The notes below the pieces were generated by a model. It was not told the DNA's origin. It did not search any database and saw only the letters and a program-made list of their open reading frames with translations. Position numbers and translations under genes: made by a program. A DNA stretch of 64,000 nt. It comes from Ahaetulla prasina (Eukaryota; Chordata; Lepidosauria; Squamata; Colubridae). This document shows, one piece after another, positions 10,443 through 21,230 of the stretch; the first letter of the stretch is position 1; the number at the start of each line of letters is the position of its first letter. The stretch spans positions 22,308,020 through 22,372,019 of the forward strand of contig NC_080546.1 in NCBI RefSeq assembly GCF_028640845.1, read 5' to 3'.

Positions 10443-10768
10443 ATGGATCTGCAACAGCTGGCGCTGATTGTGCAGCAGCTACAAACAGACAACCAGCAAC
10501 TGCAACAGCAAGTCGCCCAGCTGACTGCTCAACTGGCTGCTGGGAATGCCCCAGCAGTCCAACCTCCTCCTCCTCCTCCTCCTCAGCGCCACAGCCCGGT
10601 ACCGGTGCCGGAGAAGTTCTCAGGACGGATGGAGATGTTCCCGGCCTTCATGGCCCAGTGCCAGACCTACATGGCAATGCGGCCGGGGGACTTTCCAGAT
10701 GACCGGGCCAGGGTGGCCTTCGTGATGAACCTGTTGTCTGGCCAGGCTGCGCAGTGGGCCACGCCTTG
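10443..10768 (+). pseudogene. gag N-terminal part
   Basis: From the first ATG after the primer site this frame encodes a Q-rich coiled-coil-like start (LQQLALIVQQLQ style), a seven-proline run, then the PVPEKFSGR and DDRARVAFVMNLLSGQAAQW motifs of Gypsy and Gypsy-derived (RTL family) gag/capsid proteins. The frame is lost near 10768, after WATP, by an apparent single-base change. The protein would form the retrotransposon particle. Confidence 0.85.
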
Positions 10769-10904
10769 GTGCTCAGGGACAGCCCCTTGCTGGCGGACTA
10801 CCAGGGGTTCTGGGGCACCACGCCTGATGTATGAAGACCCTGTGCGGGCCCAGACGGCTGCCTGGCGCCGGAGAGATCCAACAAGGGCCCCGCCCGGGAG
10901 TACA

Positions 10905-11391
10905 TCGCGAATTCCGGTTGCTGTGCCATGATTCGGACTGGAACGACACGGCATTAGCGGACGCGTTCAAGAGGGGCCTTTCGGAAGTGCTCCAGGACGA
11001 GCTGGCTCGGGTGGAGGCGCCTCGGGCCCTCGGTGACCTGGTGCCCCTCTGCCTGCGCCTCGACACCCGTCTCCAGCAACGCCTGTCCTGTCGCCGCCCG
11101 CAACCGTCAAAGACCGTCGCCCTCCCTCGACCCGTGCCGACCCCGTCCCGGGCCACCCCGCGCTTCGTGGCCGCCGCCGAGGAGCCCATGGAGTTAGGAG
11201 CGGCCAGGCCTCGCCTGACGGCCCAGGAGCGGAGCCGGAGGCGCCAAGGGGGGCTGTGCTTGTACTGTGGGGAGCCCGGCCATTTCGCCGCCGCATGCCC
11301 CAGGAAGCGCGGCGGAGCACGTACGCCCGTCCCCGAATCCCGGCCTGGCCAGTCGGGAAACGGGGCAGGCCCGGCCCAGGGGAAACCCTAG
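10905..11391 (+). pseudogene. gag C-terminal part with CCHC zinc knuckle
   Basis: A different frame resumes the capsid C-terminal region (DWNDTALADAFKRGLS) and continues through a basic linker to CLYCGEPGHFAAAC at 11257-11298, a CX2CX4HX4C nucleic-acid-binding knuckle. It ends with a stop at 11391. Between 10768 and about 10905 the coding line changes frame at least twice, so no intact gag exists. Confidence 0.85.
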
Positions 11392-11444
11392 GCCGGGCAC
11401 GGACCAAGCCCCCGCCAGACATGGCCGACGTGGACCCCGGGCCC

Positions 11445-11940
11445 CCTCGGCACCTGATTTTGGACACCCGGGTGTGGGTGGGTGACCGGCCGGAAGGGAT
11501 CCCGGCACACGCGCTGGTAGATTCGGGGGCCACCACGAACTTTATGGACCGGGCCGTGGACCATTTTGGTGTCCCTTGGTTCCGGTAGACCCTCCGATGG
11601 CGTCGAGACCATCGGCGGGAGGAGCTGGTGGCGGACCCATTAACCGCCACGCAGCCCCTTGCGCCTCGCCATCGGGGACCACGAGGCGATTCGCTTCTAC
11701 GTGACGGCGGACCTCCACTTCCCAGTGATCCTCGGACTGGCCTGGCTGCGGACGCACGACCCTCAGGTGGCCTGGTCGCGGGCGCCATCTCGTTCCCAGC
11801 CTGCAGTGTGTCGACCACATCCGCCACACCTCGCCCGGCCAGGGCGTCTTCACCCGGCCGTCGCCGTGCCCCGGGCTGCAGGACTTCGCTGGCGTCTTCA
11901 GCGAAAAGGAGGCGGACCGCTTACCCCGCACCGGCCCTCG
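11445..11940 (+). pseudogene. aspartic protease segment, copy 1 of 3
   Basis: One frame (11256-11588) reads ALVDSGATTNFMD, with the catalytic DSG at 11520-11528. It ends at a TAG stop at 11586-11588, a few codons after the motif. The second half ([20 protein letters not shown], a retropepsin flap-to-end region) is in another frame from about 11659. This is the only copy in which DSGA and the next residues stay in one frame. The unit repeats at 11941 and 12427. Confidence 0.85.
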
Positions 11941-12426
11941 GCACCTGATTTTGGACACCGGGTGTGGGTGGGTGACCGCCGGAAGGGATCCCGCACACGC
12001 GCTGGTAGATTCGGGGCCACCACGAACTTTATGGACCGGGCCGTGGACCATTTTGGTGTCCCTTGGTTCCGGTAGACCCTCCGATGGCGTCGAGACCATC
12101 GGCGGGAGGAGCTGGTGGCGGACCCATTAACCGCCACGCAGCCCTTGCGCCTCGCCATCGGGGACCACGAGGCGATTCGCTTCTACGTGACGGCGGACCT
12201 CCACTTCCCAGTGATCCTCGGACTGGCCTGGCTGCGGACGCACGACCCTCAGGTGGCCTGGTCGCGGGCGCCATCTCGTTCCCAGCCTGCAGTGTGTCGA
12301 CCACATCCGCCACACCTCGCCCGGCCAGGGCGTCTTCACCCGGCCGTCGCCGTGCCCCGGGCTGCAGGACTTCGCTGGCGTCTTCAGCGAAAAGGAGGCG
12401 GACCGCTTACCCCGCACCGGCCCTCG
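11941..12426 (+). repeat. protease segment, tandem copy 2
   Basis: Near-identical to copy 1, but missing single G or C bases in several runs. The DSG motif is followed by a frame change (one G fewer at about 12011). It shares with copy 1, against copy 3, a missing TTC and GAG triplet and the CGCGGGCGCC variant. Confidence 0.9.
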
Positions 12427-12920
12427 GCACCTGATTTTGGACACCGGGTGTGGGTGGGTGACCGCCGGAAGGGATCCCGCACACGCGCTGGTAGATTCGG
12501 GGCCACCACGAACTTTATGGACCGGGCCTTCGTGGACCATTTTGGTGTCCCTTGGTTCCGGTAGACCCTCCGATGGCGTCGAGACCATCGGCGGGAGGAG
12601 CTGGTGGCGGACCCATTAACCGCCACGCAGCCCTTGCGCCTCGCCATCGGGGACCACGAGGAGGCGATTCGCTTCTACGTGACGGCGGACCTCCACTTCC
12701 CAGTGATCCTCGGACTGGCCTGGCTGCGGACGCACGACCCTCAGGTGGCCTGGTCGCGAACGCCATCTCGCTTCCCAGCCTGCAGTGTGTCGACCACATC
12801 CGCCACACCCGCGCCCGGCCAGGACGTCTTCACCCGGCCGTCGCCGTGCCCCGAGCTGCAGGACTTCGCTGGCGTCTTCAGCGAAAAGGAGGCGGACCGC
12901 TTACCCCGCACCGGCCCTCG
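12427..12920 (+). repeat. protease segment, tandem copy 3
   Basis: The third unit leads into unique RT sequence (ACTGCCCGTGG) instead of returning to the unit start. It keeps the extra TTC (12528 region) and GAG (12660 region) and the CGCGAACGCC variant absent from copies 1 and 2. The DSG motif is again followed by a frame change. Confidence 0.9.
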
Positions 12921-13473
12921 ACTGCCCGTGGACCTGCAACCCGCGCCCGCTGCCCACGGGCGCCTGTATTCCATGTCCGAGCCGAGTTGGCGCCCTCAGG
13001 GACTTTCTGGACAAAAATCTGGCCCGAGGGTTCATCCGCCTTCCAAGTCCCTCTGTCGGCCCGGTCCTCTTCGTGAAAAAGAAGACAGGGGATTTGCGCC
13101 TGTGTTGCGACTACCGCCGGCTGAACGCCATCACGGTGTGGAATCGCTACCCCCTGCCGCTCATCCCGGAGCTGATGGACCGGCTGCGGGAGGCCTCCAT
13201 CTTTACCAAGCTCGATCTCCGGGAGGCCTACAACCTGGTGCGGATGCGTGAAGGGGACGAGTGGAAGACGGCATTCAGCACCCGGTATGGACACTACGAG
13301 TACACGGTCATGCCGTTCGGGCTGACCAACACCCCCGCCGTCTTCCAACATTTTATGAACGATGTGTTCCGGGACATGTTGGATCGGTTCGTGGTGATCT
13401 ACCTGAACGACATCCTGGTCTACTTCCGGTCCAGGGAAAGTCACCTCTGGCACCTCCGCCTGGTCCTGCAAGC
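12921..13473 (+). pseudogene. reverse transcriptase domain
   Basis: Frame 12785-14182 encodes clear Ty3/Gypsy RT motifs: [35 protein letters not shown] (catalytic Asp codon 13214-13216), then [15 protein letters not shown]. The active-site box reads YLNDILVYF, with AAC at 13406-13408 where the family has Asp, so the enzyme encoded here should be inactive. The frame is lost near 13473 and coding continues in the next frame. Confidence 0.9.
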
Positions 13474-14190
13474 GCCTGCGGGAGCACCAGCTCTACGCCA
13501 AGCTGGAGAAGTGCTTTTTCCTCCGGACATCCATCGAGTTCCTCGGGCACATCCTCTCACCCGAGGGGATCGCCATGGACCCACGCAAGGTGGAGGCCCT
13601 GAGCAGCTGGGAAGCCCCGCGTCGGGTGAAGGATGTCCAGCGGCTGCTGGGCTTCGCCAATTACTATCAGACCTTCATCCCGGGCTTCGCCACGCTGACG
13701 GCTCCGCTCACCCAGCTCCTCCAGAAGAAGGTCCTGTTCCGGTGGGGTCCCCCACAGGAGGAAGCCTTCACGGCTCTCAGGAAGGCTTTCGTCACGGAGC
13801 CCATCCTGCGACATCCCGACCCGCACCGCCTTCGTGGTGGAGCGGGCGCCTCCAGCGTCGCCCTCGGGCGGTGCTGCTACAGGCCCGGCGGATGGCGGCA
13901 CTCTTTTCCCTGCGCGTACTACTCGCGGAAGCTCAACCCTTCCGGCGCAACTATACCATCTGGGAAAAGGTTGCTGGCTATCAAGGCGCGTTCGGCGTGG
14001 CGGCACCACCTGGAGGGCCCGGCATCAGGTGGAGGTCGAGCGGACCATCGGAACCTCGAACATCTCACCACGGCTCGGAAGTTGAACCAGCGGCAGATCC
14101 GGTGGTCGCTGTTCTTTGCCGGTTCAACTTCGCGTCACCTATATCCCCAGTGGCCACAACGGGCGGGCGCCCTGTCCCGTAAGCCGGAGT
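13474..14190 (+). pseudogene. RT connection and RNase H region
   Basis: The frame containing 13575 gives the RT thumb/connection ([34 protein letters not shown]), then a decayed RNase H. The usual DAS-type first catalytic block near 13835 is out of frame, and the closing block reads [10 protein letters not shown], with G where ADALSRK-like sequences are usual. RNase H would remove the RNA template during reverse transcription. Frame changes leave this copy non-functional. Confidence 0.8.
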
Positions 14191-14389
14191 ACCTGGCGCC
14201 CAAGACCCTCTTCCTCCACGGACTGTACTGCGGCGGAAGCCTTGGCGCCGCCCGGGAACCGGTGGACTTACGGGCCCGGTGCGAGGCGCAGCGCCAAGAC
14301 GCCTGGTCTCAGCAGCGGCGGCGGGCGGGCCCCACGTCTCCGTGGACATTGGAAGACGACGTACTCAAGTTCCGGGGCGGTTGTATGTG

Positions 14390-14600
14390 CCCAGGGCGCT
14401 CGGTCCCTCGTCCTGACCCAGTGCCACGACAACCCTGCCGCGGGCCATTTCGGGTTTTTCAAGACTCTCAACCTGGAAACGCGGACCTTCTGGTGGCCCC
14501 GGGTGCGGCATGATGTCCATGCCTATGTGACGTCCTGCGTGCCGTGCCGGCAAGCCAAGGCCGCCACGGGGGCCCCTCGGTCTCCTCCAGCCCTTGCCGA
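14390..14600 (+). pseudogene. integrase zinc-binding (HHCC) domain
   Basis: In the frame of the ORF at 14116-15366, a CHDNPAAGHFG block supplies two His, and CVPC at 14536-14547 the two Cys, of the HHCC finger. A frame change near 14600 separates it from the catalytic core. Confidence 0.8.
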
Positions 14601-15256
14601 CTCCTGCCAGACCCTGGGGGGCGATTCCCATGGACTTCCTGGCGGACCTGCCGCCGTCCTCGGGGTTCACCACGGTGCTGGTGGTGGTGGACATGCTCAC
14701 CAAGATGACACACTTCATCCCGTGCCGCGGGCTGCCCACCGCCACCAAGACAGCCCGTCTCTTCTTGCAGCACGTCTTCCGCCTCCACGGCCTGCAGGAC
14801 AGGGTGGTGTCGGACCGTGGGGTGCAGTTCACGGCCCGCTTTTGGAAGAGCCTGATGGCCGCATTGGAGGTGCAGGGGTGCCTGTCGTCGGCGCACCATC
14901 CGGAGACCGACGGCGGGACGGAAAAGGTCATCGGCATCCTGGAACAGTACCTCCGGTGCTTCGTGAACCAACAGCAGGACAACTGGGCCGATTACCTGTC
15001 CCTAGCGGAGTTTGCATTCAACAACTCCCAACACACCTCCACCCAGACCACCCCGTTCCTGGCCAACTTGGGGTACCATCCACGGCTCTACCCTCTGGCG
15101 CCCCCGGACTCCCCGGTTCCCGAGACACAGTCCTTTCTCTCCGAGTTGCACGCGGTCCAGCAGATGGTGCGTCGGCAGCTGAATCGGGCGAAGGAGGACT
15201 ACAAGCGGTCGCCGATCGTTCCGACGGGCAACACCCCACTGGTGGTCGGAGACGCG
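14594..15256 (+). pseudogene. integrase catalytic core
   Basis: This frame encodes the DDE core: first Asp in PMDFLADL (14633), second in VVSDRGVQ (14813), Glu in DGGTEKV (14921). The second Asp and the Glu are separated by 35 residues, the retroviral-type D,D35E spacing. The AEFAFNNS and HTSTQTTPF motifs follow. All three catalytic residues are kept, making this the best preserved part of pol. Confidence 0.9.
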
Positions 15257-15257
15257 T

Positions 15258-15420
15258 GTGGCTCTCCACAAAGCATCTCCCGTCCGACCGGCGGCGAAGA
15301 AACTGGACCACCGGTTCATCGGTCCGTTCCCGTCGGCGGTCATCAATCCGGTGGCCTACCGATTGACCCTGCCGCGTTCCATGCGGATCCATCCGTCTTC
15401 CATCGGTCCTTGCTGGTCCC
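15258..15420 (+). pseudogene. integrase GPY/F module
   Basis: After another frame change the reading KKLDHRFIGPFPSAVINPVAYRL-type sequence contains the GPF core of the GPY/F module that follows the catalytic core in Gypsy integrases. Confidence 0.75.
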
Positions 15421-15483
15421 TGAGGCCCGCCGTCTCCCCTCCGGCGCCCGGGCGCCACCCGTCGCTGTCGGCGAGGGCGGGCG

Positions 15484-15570
15484 GAGGAGTACGAGGTGCA
15501 CAGCATACGCGACTCCCGCTGGCTGAAGGCGCTTCCAATACCTGGTGGCGTGGCAAGTGCGGGACCGAGT
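15484..15570 (+). pseudogene. chromodomain-like integrase tail
   Basis: One frame reads EEYEVHSIRDSRWLK. After a one-base shift it continues into an FQYLVAWQ-like stretch, matching the first strand and core of chromodomains at the end of chromovirus integrases. The remainder is frame-shifted. In chromoviruses this domain steers integration to particular chromatin. Confidence 0.65.
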
Positions 15571-15677
15571 TCACCTGGGTCAATGCCTCCGGCGTCACGC
15601 CCCGGACCTGGTGCGGGCCTTCCGAGCAGAACCCGGCCCGACCGCATCCCGATCGTCAGCCCGGGGAAGGGCCCTGC

Positions 15678-15688
15678 GGTGAGGATAG
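15678..15688 (+). other. polypurine tract
   Basis: GGTGAGGATAG directly precedes the 3' LTR, where Gypsy elements keep the plus-strand primer. It is short and contains two T residues, so this is tentative. Confidence 0.5.
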
Positions 15689-16200
15689 TGTTGTGTCTTG
15701 CCCGCCTCAGAGCAGCCGGGCCTTCTTACCTGCTCCGCACACTGAGGAATGTATGCCTCGGTCCCAGTCCTGGCTCCATGCCCACACAAACTGCAGAAGG
15801 AGAATCTCCCTGCCCCAGCCCTGACTCCATGCCCAGGCAAACGGAGCAGCTAGACCCCTCCCCCTCCTCCACAGCAGGTGAGCCTGAGGAGGGTTTACTC
15901 CCAAGAACAGCTGATTGGTGTGACCCTCGCATCAGAAGATTGGAGAGGCGGAGGCTACAGAGGAAGGAGGGCAGGCCTTAATGAGTGCTGAGTCATGGTG
16001 CCACACCCCATGGCCTATATAAAGGAGCTACTTTCTGGCAGTCTCTGAGTCAGGCAAAAAGTCAAACTTATCTTGCTGAAGTCACTTACTGGTCTCCTGC
16101 CTGCTCTGAGGACTTTGCTAGGACTTTGGACAGAGCTGCAGAGGCACGCCTGATTCGGATTTCCCGGACCCAGCCGTCAGCGGAGGAGTGGGACACGACA
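15689..16200 (+). repeat. 3' LTR of the Gypsy element
   Basis: 512 bp, near-identical to the 5' LTR. It has the same TG/CA ends, TATA box and self-primer sequence, and is followed by the ATATA target duplication. Confidence 0.95.
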
Positions 16201-16205
16201 ATATA

Positions 16206-17734
16206 TATGTATATGTGTATAAATAAATAACATTCGGATAAAAAATTTAATAAAAAGGAAATATTACACAGTTGGTGCTTGATAATTTGGGGTTAGCTTA
16301 AAATCAAGTAGGATTGAAGCCGTAAGTGATTTATTAGCCCTTTGGATTAAATATAATGTTATGCAATATAGTATATTAGTAAATATTAGCTCTGTTGGAT
16401 TAAAGATCATGTTATGTAGAGCCTCTGTAGGACAAATTATAAGGGAAAAATATGTTACATTTTACATTTTGCAAATTGCCATAGGGTATTTTCTCACACT
16501 CTGAGTAAAAATGTAATATTTCTGATTTTTCACATTGCTTGTGAAAATATGCAACCAGATATTGCAGGTGGGGTTTTCTATACAAAGGCAAATACAGATA
16601 AAATCAGGCAATGAGAGCAGCATGTGATCTCCAAGATAATCTATATTGACTGAGAAGAGAGCAATAAAAACAGAGTCCTGGTTGCCAGTCTCGGCAACTT
16701 AGCATAGCCAGTCATTTTCTTCTTACTGTAAGTACCATTTTTGGGTCTACTCTAGTTCCCAGCAATGATATCACACCATGGGAAGAGAATGATTAATCCC
16801 TTTTGTTATATTCATCTTTGGGAAAACTGTCCCAGCACAAAACTACTTCAATGGCTAAAATATTTCAAGACAGGTTGGCTGTTGGAGATATACAGTACAT
16901 AAAGGCCTAAGATTTTCTAAGCAGGATCATCTCTTAAAATCAATATAGATAAAAGACATTTACAGCATTATGCTATTACACTTCCAGGCAGCTGATATTA
17001 ACATTTTGACAGTAATAATGTTGCAAGCTCAGAAACTTTAACTGAATTTATAAAAAGCAATGTCTGTAACATTAAATTTTAAGGGCTCTGACATGGTATT
17101 TTATGCAAACTCTCCTCCTCAATTCACTGAAATGGATTTGATCCCATAAATCACACTTGACATAAATTTTGCCTAAAAAGCCATTGCTTTTATCTTAAAT
17201 ATTAGAGCTTAACAAATAACAAAACCCCTTCTCCAAATTTTCAATTTTTATTATAGACATTTGGAATATAATCTTTTTTTAAATTATTGTGAAACTTTGG
17301 CTTGAACATAAATGGTTGCCTTAGAACTATAAATATTTCAGATGTGCTGTACTTTCTGATGTAAGCAGGTATAGAAGGAATGTATATTTCAGTTGCCATT
17401 TGACTTTGAGTTATCTTCTTAATGTAAAATTATGTGCTCTGTATAATGTTGCCATCAGATTAATAATTTATTCTTTCCCATATGAAAACATTGTTGTTGC
17501 TGAAAAGGAGAGCTTTGTTCCCATTTTCTAAATCAACAATATCTCCAACTGGCAAGATGGTAGTCACAGAAGCATGCTCCTAGCCCTTTCTGTATGTGTA
17601 GGTGTATGGAGGTAGCATGTGTATTTAAGAAGGTATCCTTCAGTTGTGCTAATGTGACCACCATCTTGTTTGTTATTGTCTTGCTCCCTCATGGATGCCA
17701 CTGCCCCAATATTATTTATTTATTTGACTATCTA
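16206..17734. other. unique AT-rich DNA
   Basis: No recognised repeat or gene in about 1.5 kb. Confidence 0.45.
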
Positions 17735-17876
17735 TGACTATCATTAAGTGTTGTACCTTATGATTCTTGATGAACATATCTTTTATGTACACTGAGAGCA
17801 TATGCACCAAGACAAATTCCTGTGTGTCCAATCACACTTGGCCAATAAAAAAATGCTATTCATTCTATTCTATTCG
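17735..17876 (+). mobile_element. LINE-A 3' tail
   Basis: The 3' UTR (GAACATATC, TGTACACTGAGAGCATATG, AATCACACTTGGCCAATAAA) is followed by a few ATTCT units. Confidence 0.85.
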
Positions 17877-17904
17877 AGGAAATGTGTATTGTCGCCTATT
17901 CGCA

Positions 17905-18175
17905 CATGGAGACTCAAGGCGGCTTATGATTCCTCTCAGATAGGAATATTTTATTTTATTTATTATTTTTTATCTCAACTTTATTATTTTTATAAATAAC
18001 TCAAGATGGTAAGCATATCTAATACTCTTTATTCCTCCTTCTCCTATTTTCTCCACAGCAATAATCCTGGGAGGTGGGTTGGGCTGAGAAAGAGTCACCC
18101 AATCATCTTTCTTGGCTAAGGACTCACGGTCTCCTAATTACTAACCTAGTGCCTCAGTCACTAAACCAAACTAAA
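17905..18175 (-). mobile_element. U-SINE, antisense
   Basis: The minus strand reads GGGTGACTCTTTCTCAGCCC followed by AACCCACCTCCCAGGATTATT, the U-SINE body. The head is poorly preserved. The left end passes into a TTTATT-rich tail. Confidence 0.55.
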
Positions 18176-18189
18176 CAAATTTACCAAGA

Positions 18190-18720
18190 ATAGAATACAA
18201 GTATTCCTCATCTTAATACCACAACTGAGTTATTTGCAGTGGTGAAATGCTACCTGTTCGCACGGGTTCAGGTGAATTGATAATAATAAAAAGCTACCGA
18301 TTCCTCCAAACTGGTATTTCCAATGATCAGCTGTGCTGCGTAATTTAAAATAGCTAGAAAGCAGGAAATCCTGCTTTCTAGTGAATCTAAATCGCACAGC
18401 ACAGCTGATCCCCCCCCATCACTGTTCTACTTATCTTCCTAAGCCTCCTTTTGGTGAGTACTGTGCATGTGCGCATGTGCAGCGCACATTTGGTGCACCG
18501 TGCGCATGCATGGCTAGCAAACCGGTGGCAAACCGGTTCAGATTTCACCACTGGTTATTTGCCAAGCAAGATAGTTGTTAAATGAGTTACACCTAATTTT
18601 ACTGCCTCTTTTGCCACAGTTGTTAAGCAAATATATGACTACACAATCATTCAATGAATTCTCCCACTGACTTTGTTTGTTGGAAGTTGGCTGGGGAAGT
18701 CAGAAATGACAATCACGTGA
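18190..18720 (+). mobile_element. MITE-M copy, interrupted
   Basis: Pieces 18190-18228 and 18562-18720 (GCCACAGTTGTTAAGCAAAT, ACTTTGTTTGTTGGAAG) belong to the MITE-M family, opposite in direction to the copy at 42761. A hAT-B element splits them. Confidence 0.6.
18237..18553 (+). mobile_element. hAT-B element
   Basis: The ends are CAGTGGTGAAATGC and GATTTCACCACTG. A perfect 8-bp duplication, GTTATTTG, lies at 18229-18236 and 18554-18561. An internal fold-back around 18350-18385 (GAAAGCAGGAAATCCTGCTT) is notable. No transposase. Confidence 0.9.
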
Positions 18721-18799
18721 ACCTGGGATGTTGCAGCTATCAGAGAAATATAGGAATCAGTAGAAACATCAGAGGTTTTGTGTAAAGATCAATGGCACA

Positions 18800-19430
18800 A
18801 TGGAAGACATGGATGCTGGTCAGTGGTGCTAGACTAGGAAAGGTTAATATCATGAGATGAATTTTTCAAGGAGATTCACTATCACCATTACAGTTTGCCA
18901 TTGCATAGACTCCTCTGTAAATAATACTGAACAAATCAGGCTAGGCTGTTAAATAATATAAACATCTATAGTGGCTATCCCACTTTCTTTCTATGGATGA
19001 TCTGAAGTTGTATGGAAAAATCCCAACTAAAATTGAATCACAGCTCAACACTGTTGATATATGCAGCCAAAATATTGCAAAGTTGTTGGGCCTGGAGAAA
19101 AATGTAACCTTGCCATCAACAGGGGGAAAACTGTAAAGTCTGGAGGAATTAAGATGCTGTTTAGATCTGGATGAAGAGGATGATTACAAATACCTGGGCA
19201 TTCTTTAAGCTGACAGTATCAAGCACATTGAAATCAAGAAGATTAGAAGTGAATGGATCATGACAATGAAGAAGGTCTTGAAGTCCAAACTTAGTGAAGG
19301 AAATACATTCAAGGCAATGAATATCTGGGCAATTCTAATCATTAGATACAAAGCTGGAATAGTGAATCAGACTCAAGCAGAATTCTGATGAAGTCTTCAT
19401 TAAAGTTAAGCATCTTTTCTGCTCTTCCTT
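18800..19430 (+). pseudogene. R4/Dong-like LINE RT fragment
   Basis: Interrupted reading gives IFQGDSLSPLQFAIA, MDDLKLYGKIPTKIES (the DD of the RT active site in SMDDLKLYG), then EDDYKYLGIL and KVLKSKLSEGNTFKAMNIWA. This is the RT core to thumb of a site-specific-type LINE clade resembling R4/Dong. Several stops make it a dead copy. It is the uninterrupted homologue of the 6548-7735 pieces. Confidence 0.7.
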
Positions 19431-20371
19431 TAGTTTATAATTTCACAAAGACCTTCTAAGAGGCAAGACCCCGTGAAGCTAAAGCCATAGTTGAAGACAA
19501 AATACCATTGAACAGAGCTGCAGTGACATTTTGCTCTCTGGAAAAAAAAACCCTTGTAGATGAGCTTTTGATTAATAAAAATTCTAGCTCTCTGGGTAAA
19601 CATCATACCAAGCATATCAGTTTGATTATACCAGAAATATATTATCAGCTTTGCATATGACATAAATTAAAAGCTCTTTATTCAATGACATTGAATTTTA
19701 CTTATAAAGGGCATATGGTTGTCACTTCAATAACACTCCTTTTTTATCTTAATGTACATACTTATAGAGATTAAGAGAAATTGTTCAATTGTCTGAACAA
19801 CACAAATCAAGAATACCAACCAATGTACAACATAATGTAGTTTGCTTATTTGTTTTAGCCATAAATGAATCATGACATTACTGTGATTGAAGAAGATGAC
19901 CTCAGCTGATCTCTGGAAATGAATTCATAATTACTCAATAATTTGGAAATAACAATTACTGTCTTTTTCTAATATCCTTTAGTCCAGTAATCTTTTCTTA
20001 TATTAACTAATCCCATTCTGGTTTTCAACCTACTTTTCATTCCGTTCTTAAGCTAAAATGTTCTTCCAAAAATGAGATTTTATTACAAAAGGGGAGGGAT
20101 AAGAAGAGAAAATAGCCATTTTAACTGGACTCAGATGTTTCAAATTTATCTAAAATGTTAGATTTAATGGAACGTTAGACTTAAAAGAGTGTTAGATGTA
20201 AAAAAAATCTAGCTTCTTACAGTAATTATTATTTGTGGCTCAGGCTATTCCTATTAAATGATTATTAATGTACTACGAACAATTCTTAAAGATGTGATAG
20301 AAGATATGTTCTTTAAATAAGCACCAAAGCAAGAAAAATCCAACTTATTTGAATATTTTTGTCCTTCAATT
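19431..20371. other. unique DNA
   Basis: No feature is supported. Decayed LINE sequence may extend some way past 19430. Confidence 0.4.
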
Positions 20372-20478
20372 TATTTGTTGTTAGTTGCGAAGTCGTGTCC
20401 GACCCATCGCGACCCCATGGACAACATTCCTCCAGGCCTTCCTGTCCTCTACCATCCTCTGGAGTCCATTTAAACTCA
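20372..20478 (-). mobile_element. Bov-B LINE 3' end fragment
   Basis: The minus strand ends in the Bov-B signature: GGTCGGACACGACTTCGCAA followed by CTAACAACAA. Only about 100 bp remain. It is the antisense equivalent of 46560-47058. Confidence 0.8.
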
Positions 20479-20749
20479 GGACTGGACTAGGATTTTTAAA
20501 TTTTTAATTTTTATATTTGGTTTTATTTATTTATTTATTTATTTATTTTATTCAATTTTTATACCGCCCTTCTCCCGAAGGACTCAGGGCGGTGTACAGC
20601 CAAGTAAAAAATCACAGTATCAATATTAAAAGAGATTAAAACAAACATATTATAAAGTGGCCAGATTTAAAACGAATTAAAATATTAAAATATAAATAAC
20701 CCAATAAAATTTTAACCCAATAAAATTTTAGGCCAGTCCCGCTTGAATA

Positions 20750-21230
20750 AATAAGTGCGTTTTCAGCTCACGGCGAAAGGTCCGAAGATCAGGCACTTGA
20801 CGTAAACCAGGGGGAAGCTCATTCCAGAGCGTGGGAGCTCCCACAGAGAAGGCCCTTCCCCTGGGGGCCGCCAGCCGACATTGTTTGGCGGACGGCACCC
20901 TGAGAAGGCCCTCTCTGTGAGCGTCTGGTCGGTGGGAGGCAAGCGGTAACAGCAGGCGGTCCCGTAAGTACCGGGTCCTAAGCCATGGAGCGCTTTAAAG
21001 GTGGTGACCAAAATCTTAAAGCGCACCCGGAAGACCACAGGAAGCCAGTGCAGACTGCGCAGGAGAGGTGTTACATGGGAGCAACGAGTTGCTCCCACTA
21101 TTACCCGCGCAGCTGCATTCTGGACTAACTGCAGCCTCCGGGTGCACTTCAAGGGCAGCCCCATGTAGAGAGCATTGCAATAATCCAGGCGGGAAGTTAC
21201 GAGGGCATGAGTGACCGTGCATAAGGCATC
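20750..21230 (-). pseudogene. L2 ORF2 C-terminal part
   Basis: After a frame change near 21225 the reading gives SRLDYCNALYMGLPLKCTRR, LQLVQNAAARVIVGATR and SLHWLPVVFRVRFKIL, typical of the L2/CR1 C-terminus. A further shift near 20900 restores an LWNELPPGLRQVPDLRTF-type end. Confidence 0.8.

Larger units (their letters stand above)
9899..16200 (+). mobile_element. Ty3/Gypsy LTR retrotransposon (Tf1/sushi-like)
   Basis: A complete but coding-defective element: 5' LTR 9899-10413, internal region, 3' LTR 15689-16200, with the 5-bp target duplication ATATA at 9894-9898 and 16201-16205. Domain order is gag, protease, RT, RNase H, integrase, chromodomain-like tail, which is the Ty3/Gypsy order. 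GC content is far above the surroundings. The LTRs differ mainly by single-base homopolymer indels, so insertion looks recent, yet the coding region has at least seven frame changes and a tandem triplication. A self-priming signal places it near the Tf1/sushi group. No env-like ORF is seen. Confidence 0.95.

Noticed and set aside
10967..12808. Long minus-strand ORFs up to 286 codons opposite gag-pol
   Set aside because: Shadows produced by high GC content. They repeat with the protease triplication and show no domain.
11445..12920. Possible satellite or CRISPR-like array
   Set aside because: Three 490-bp units encode protease sequence and are flanked by gag and RT. There are no spacers, and the context is eukaryotic.
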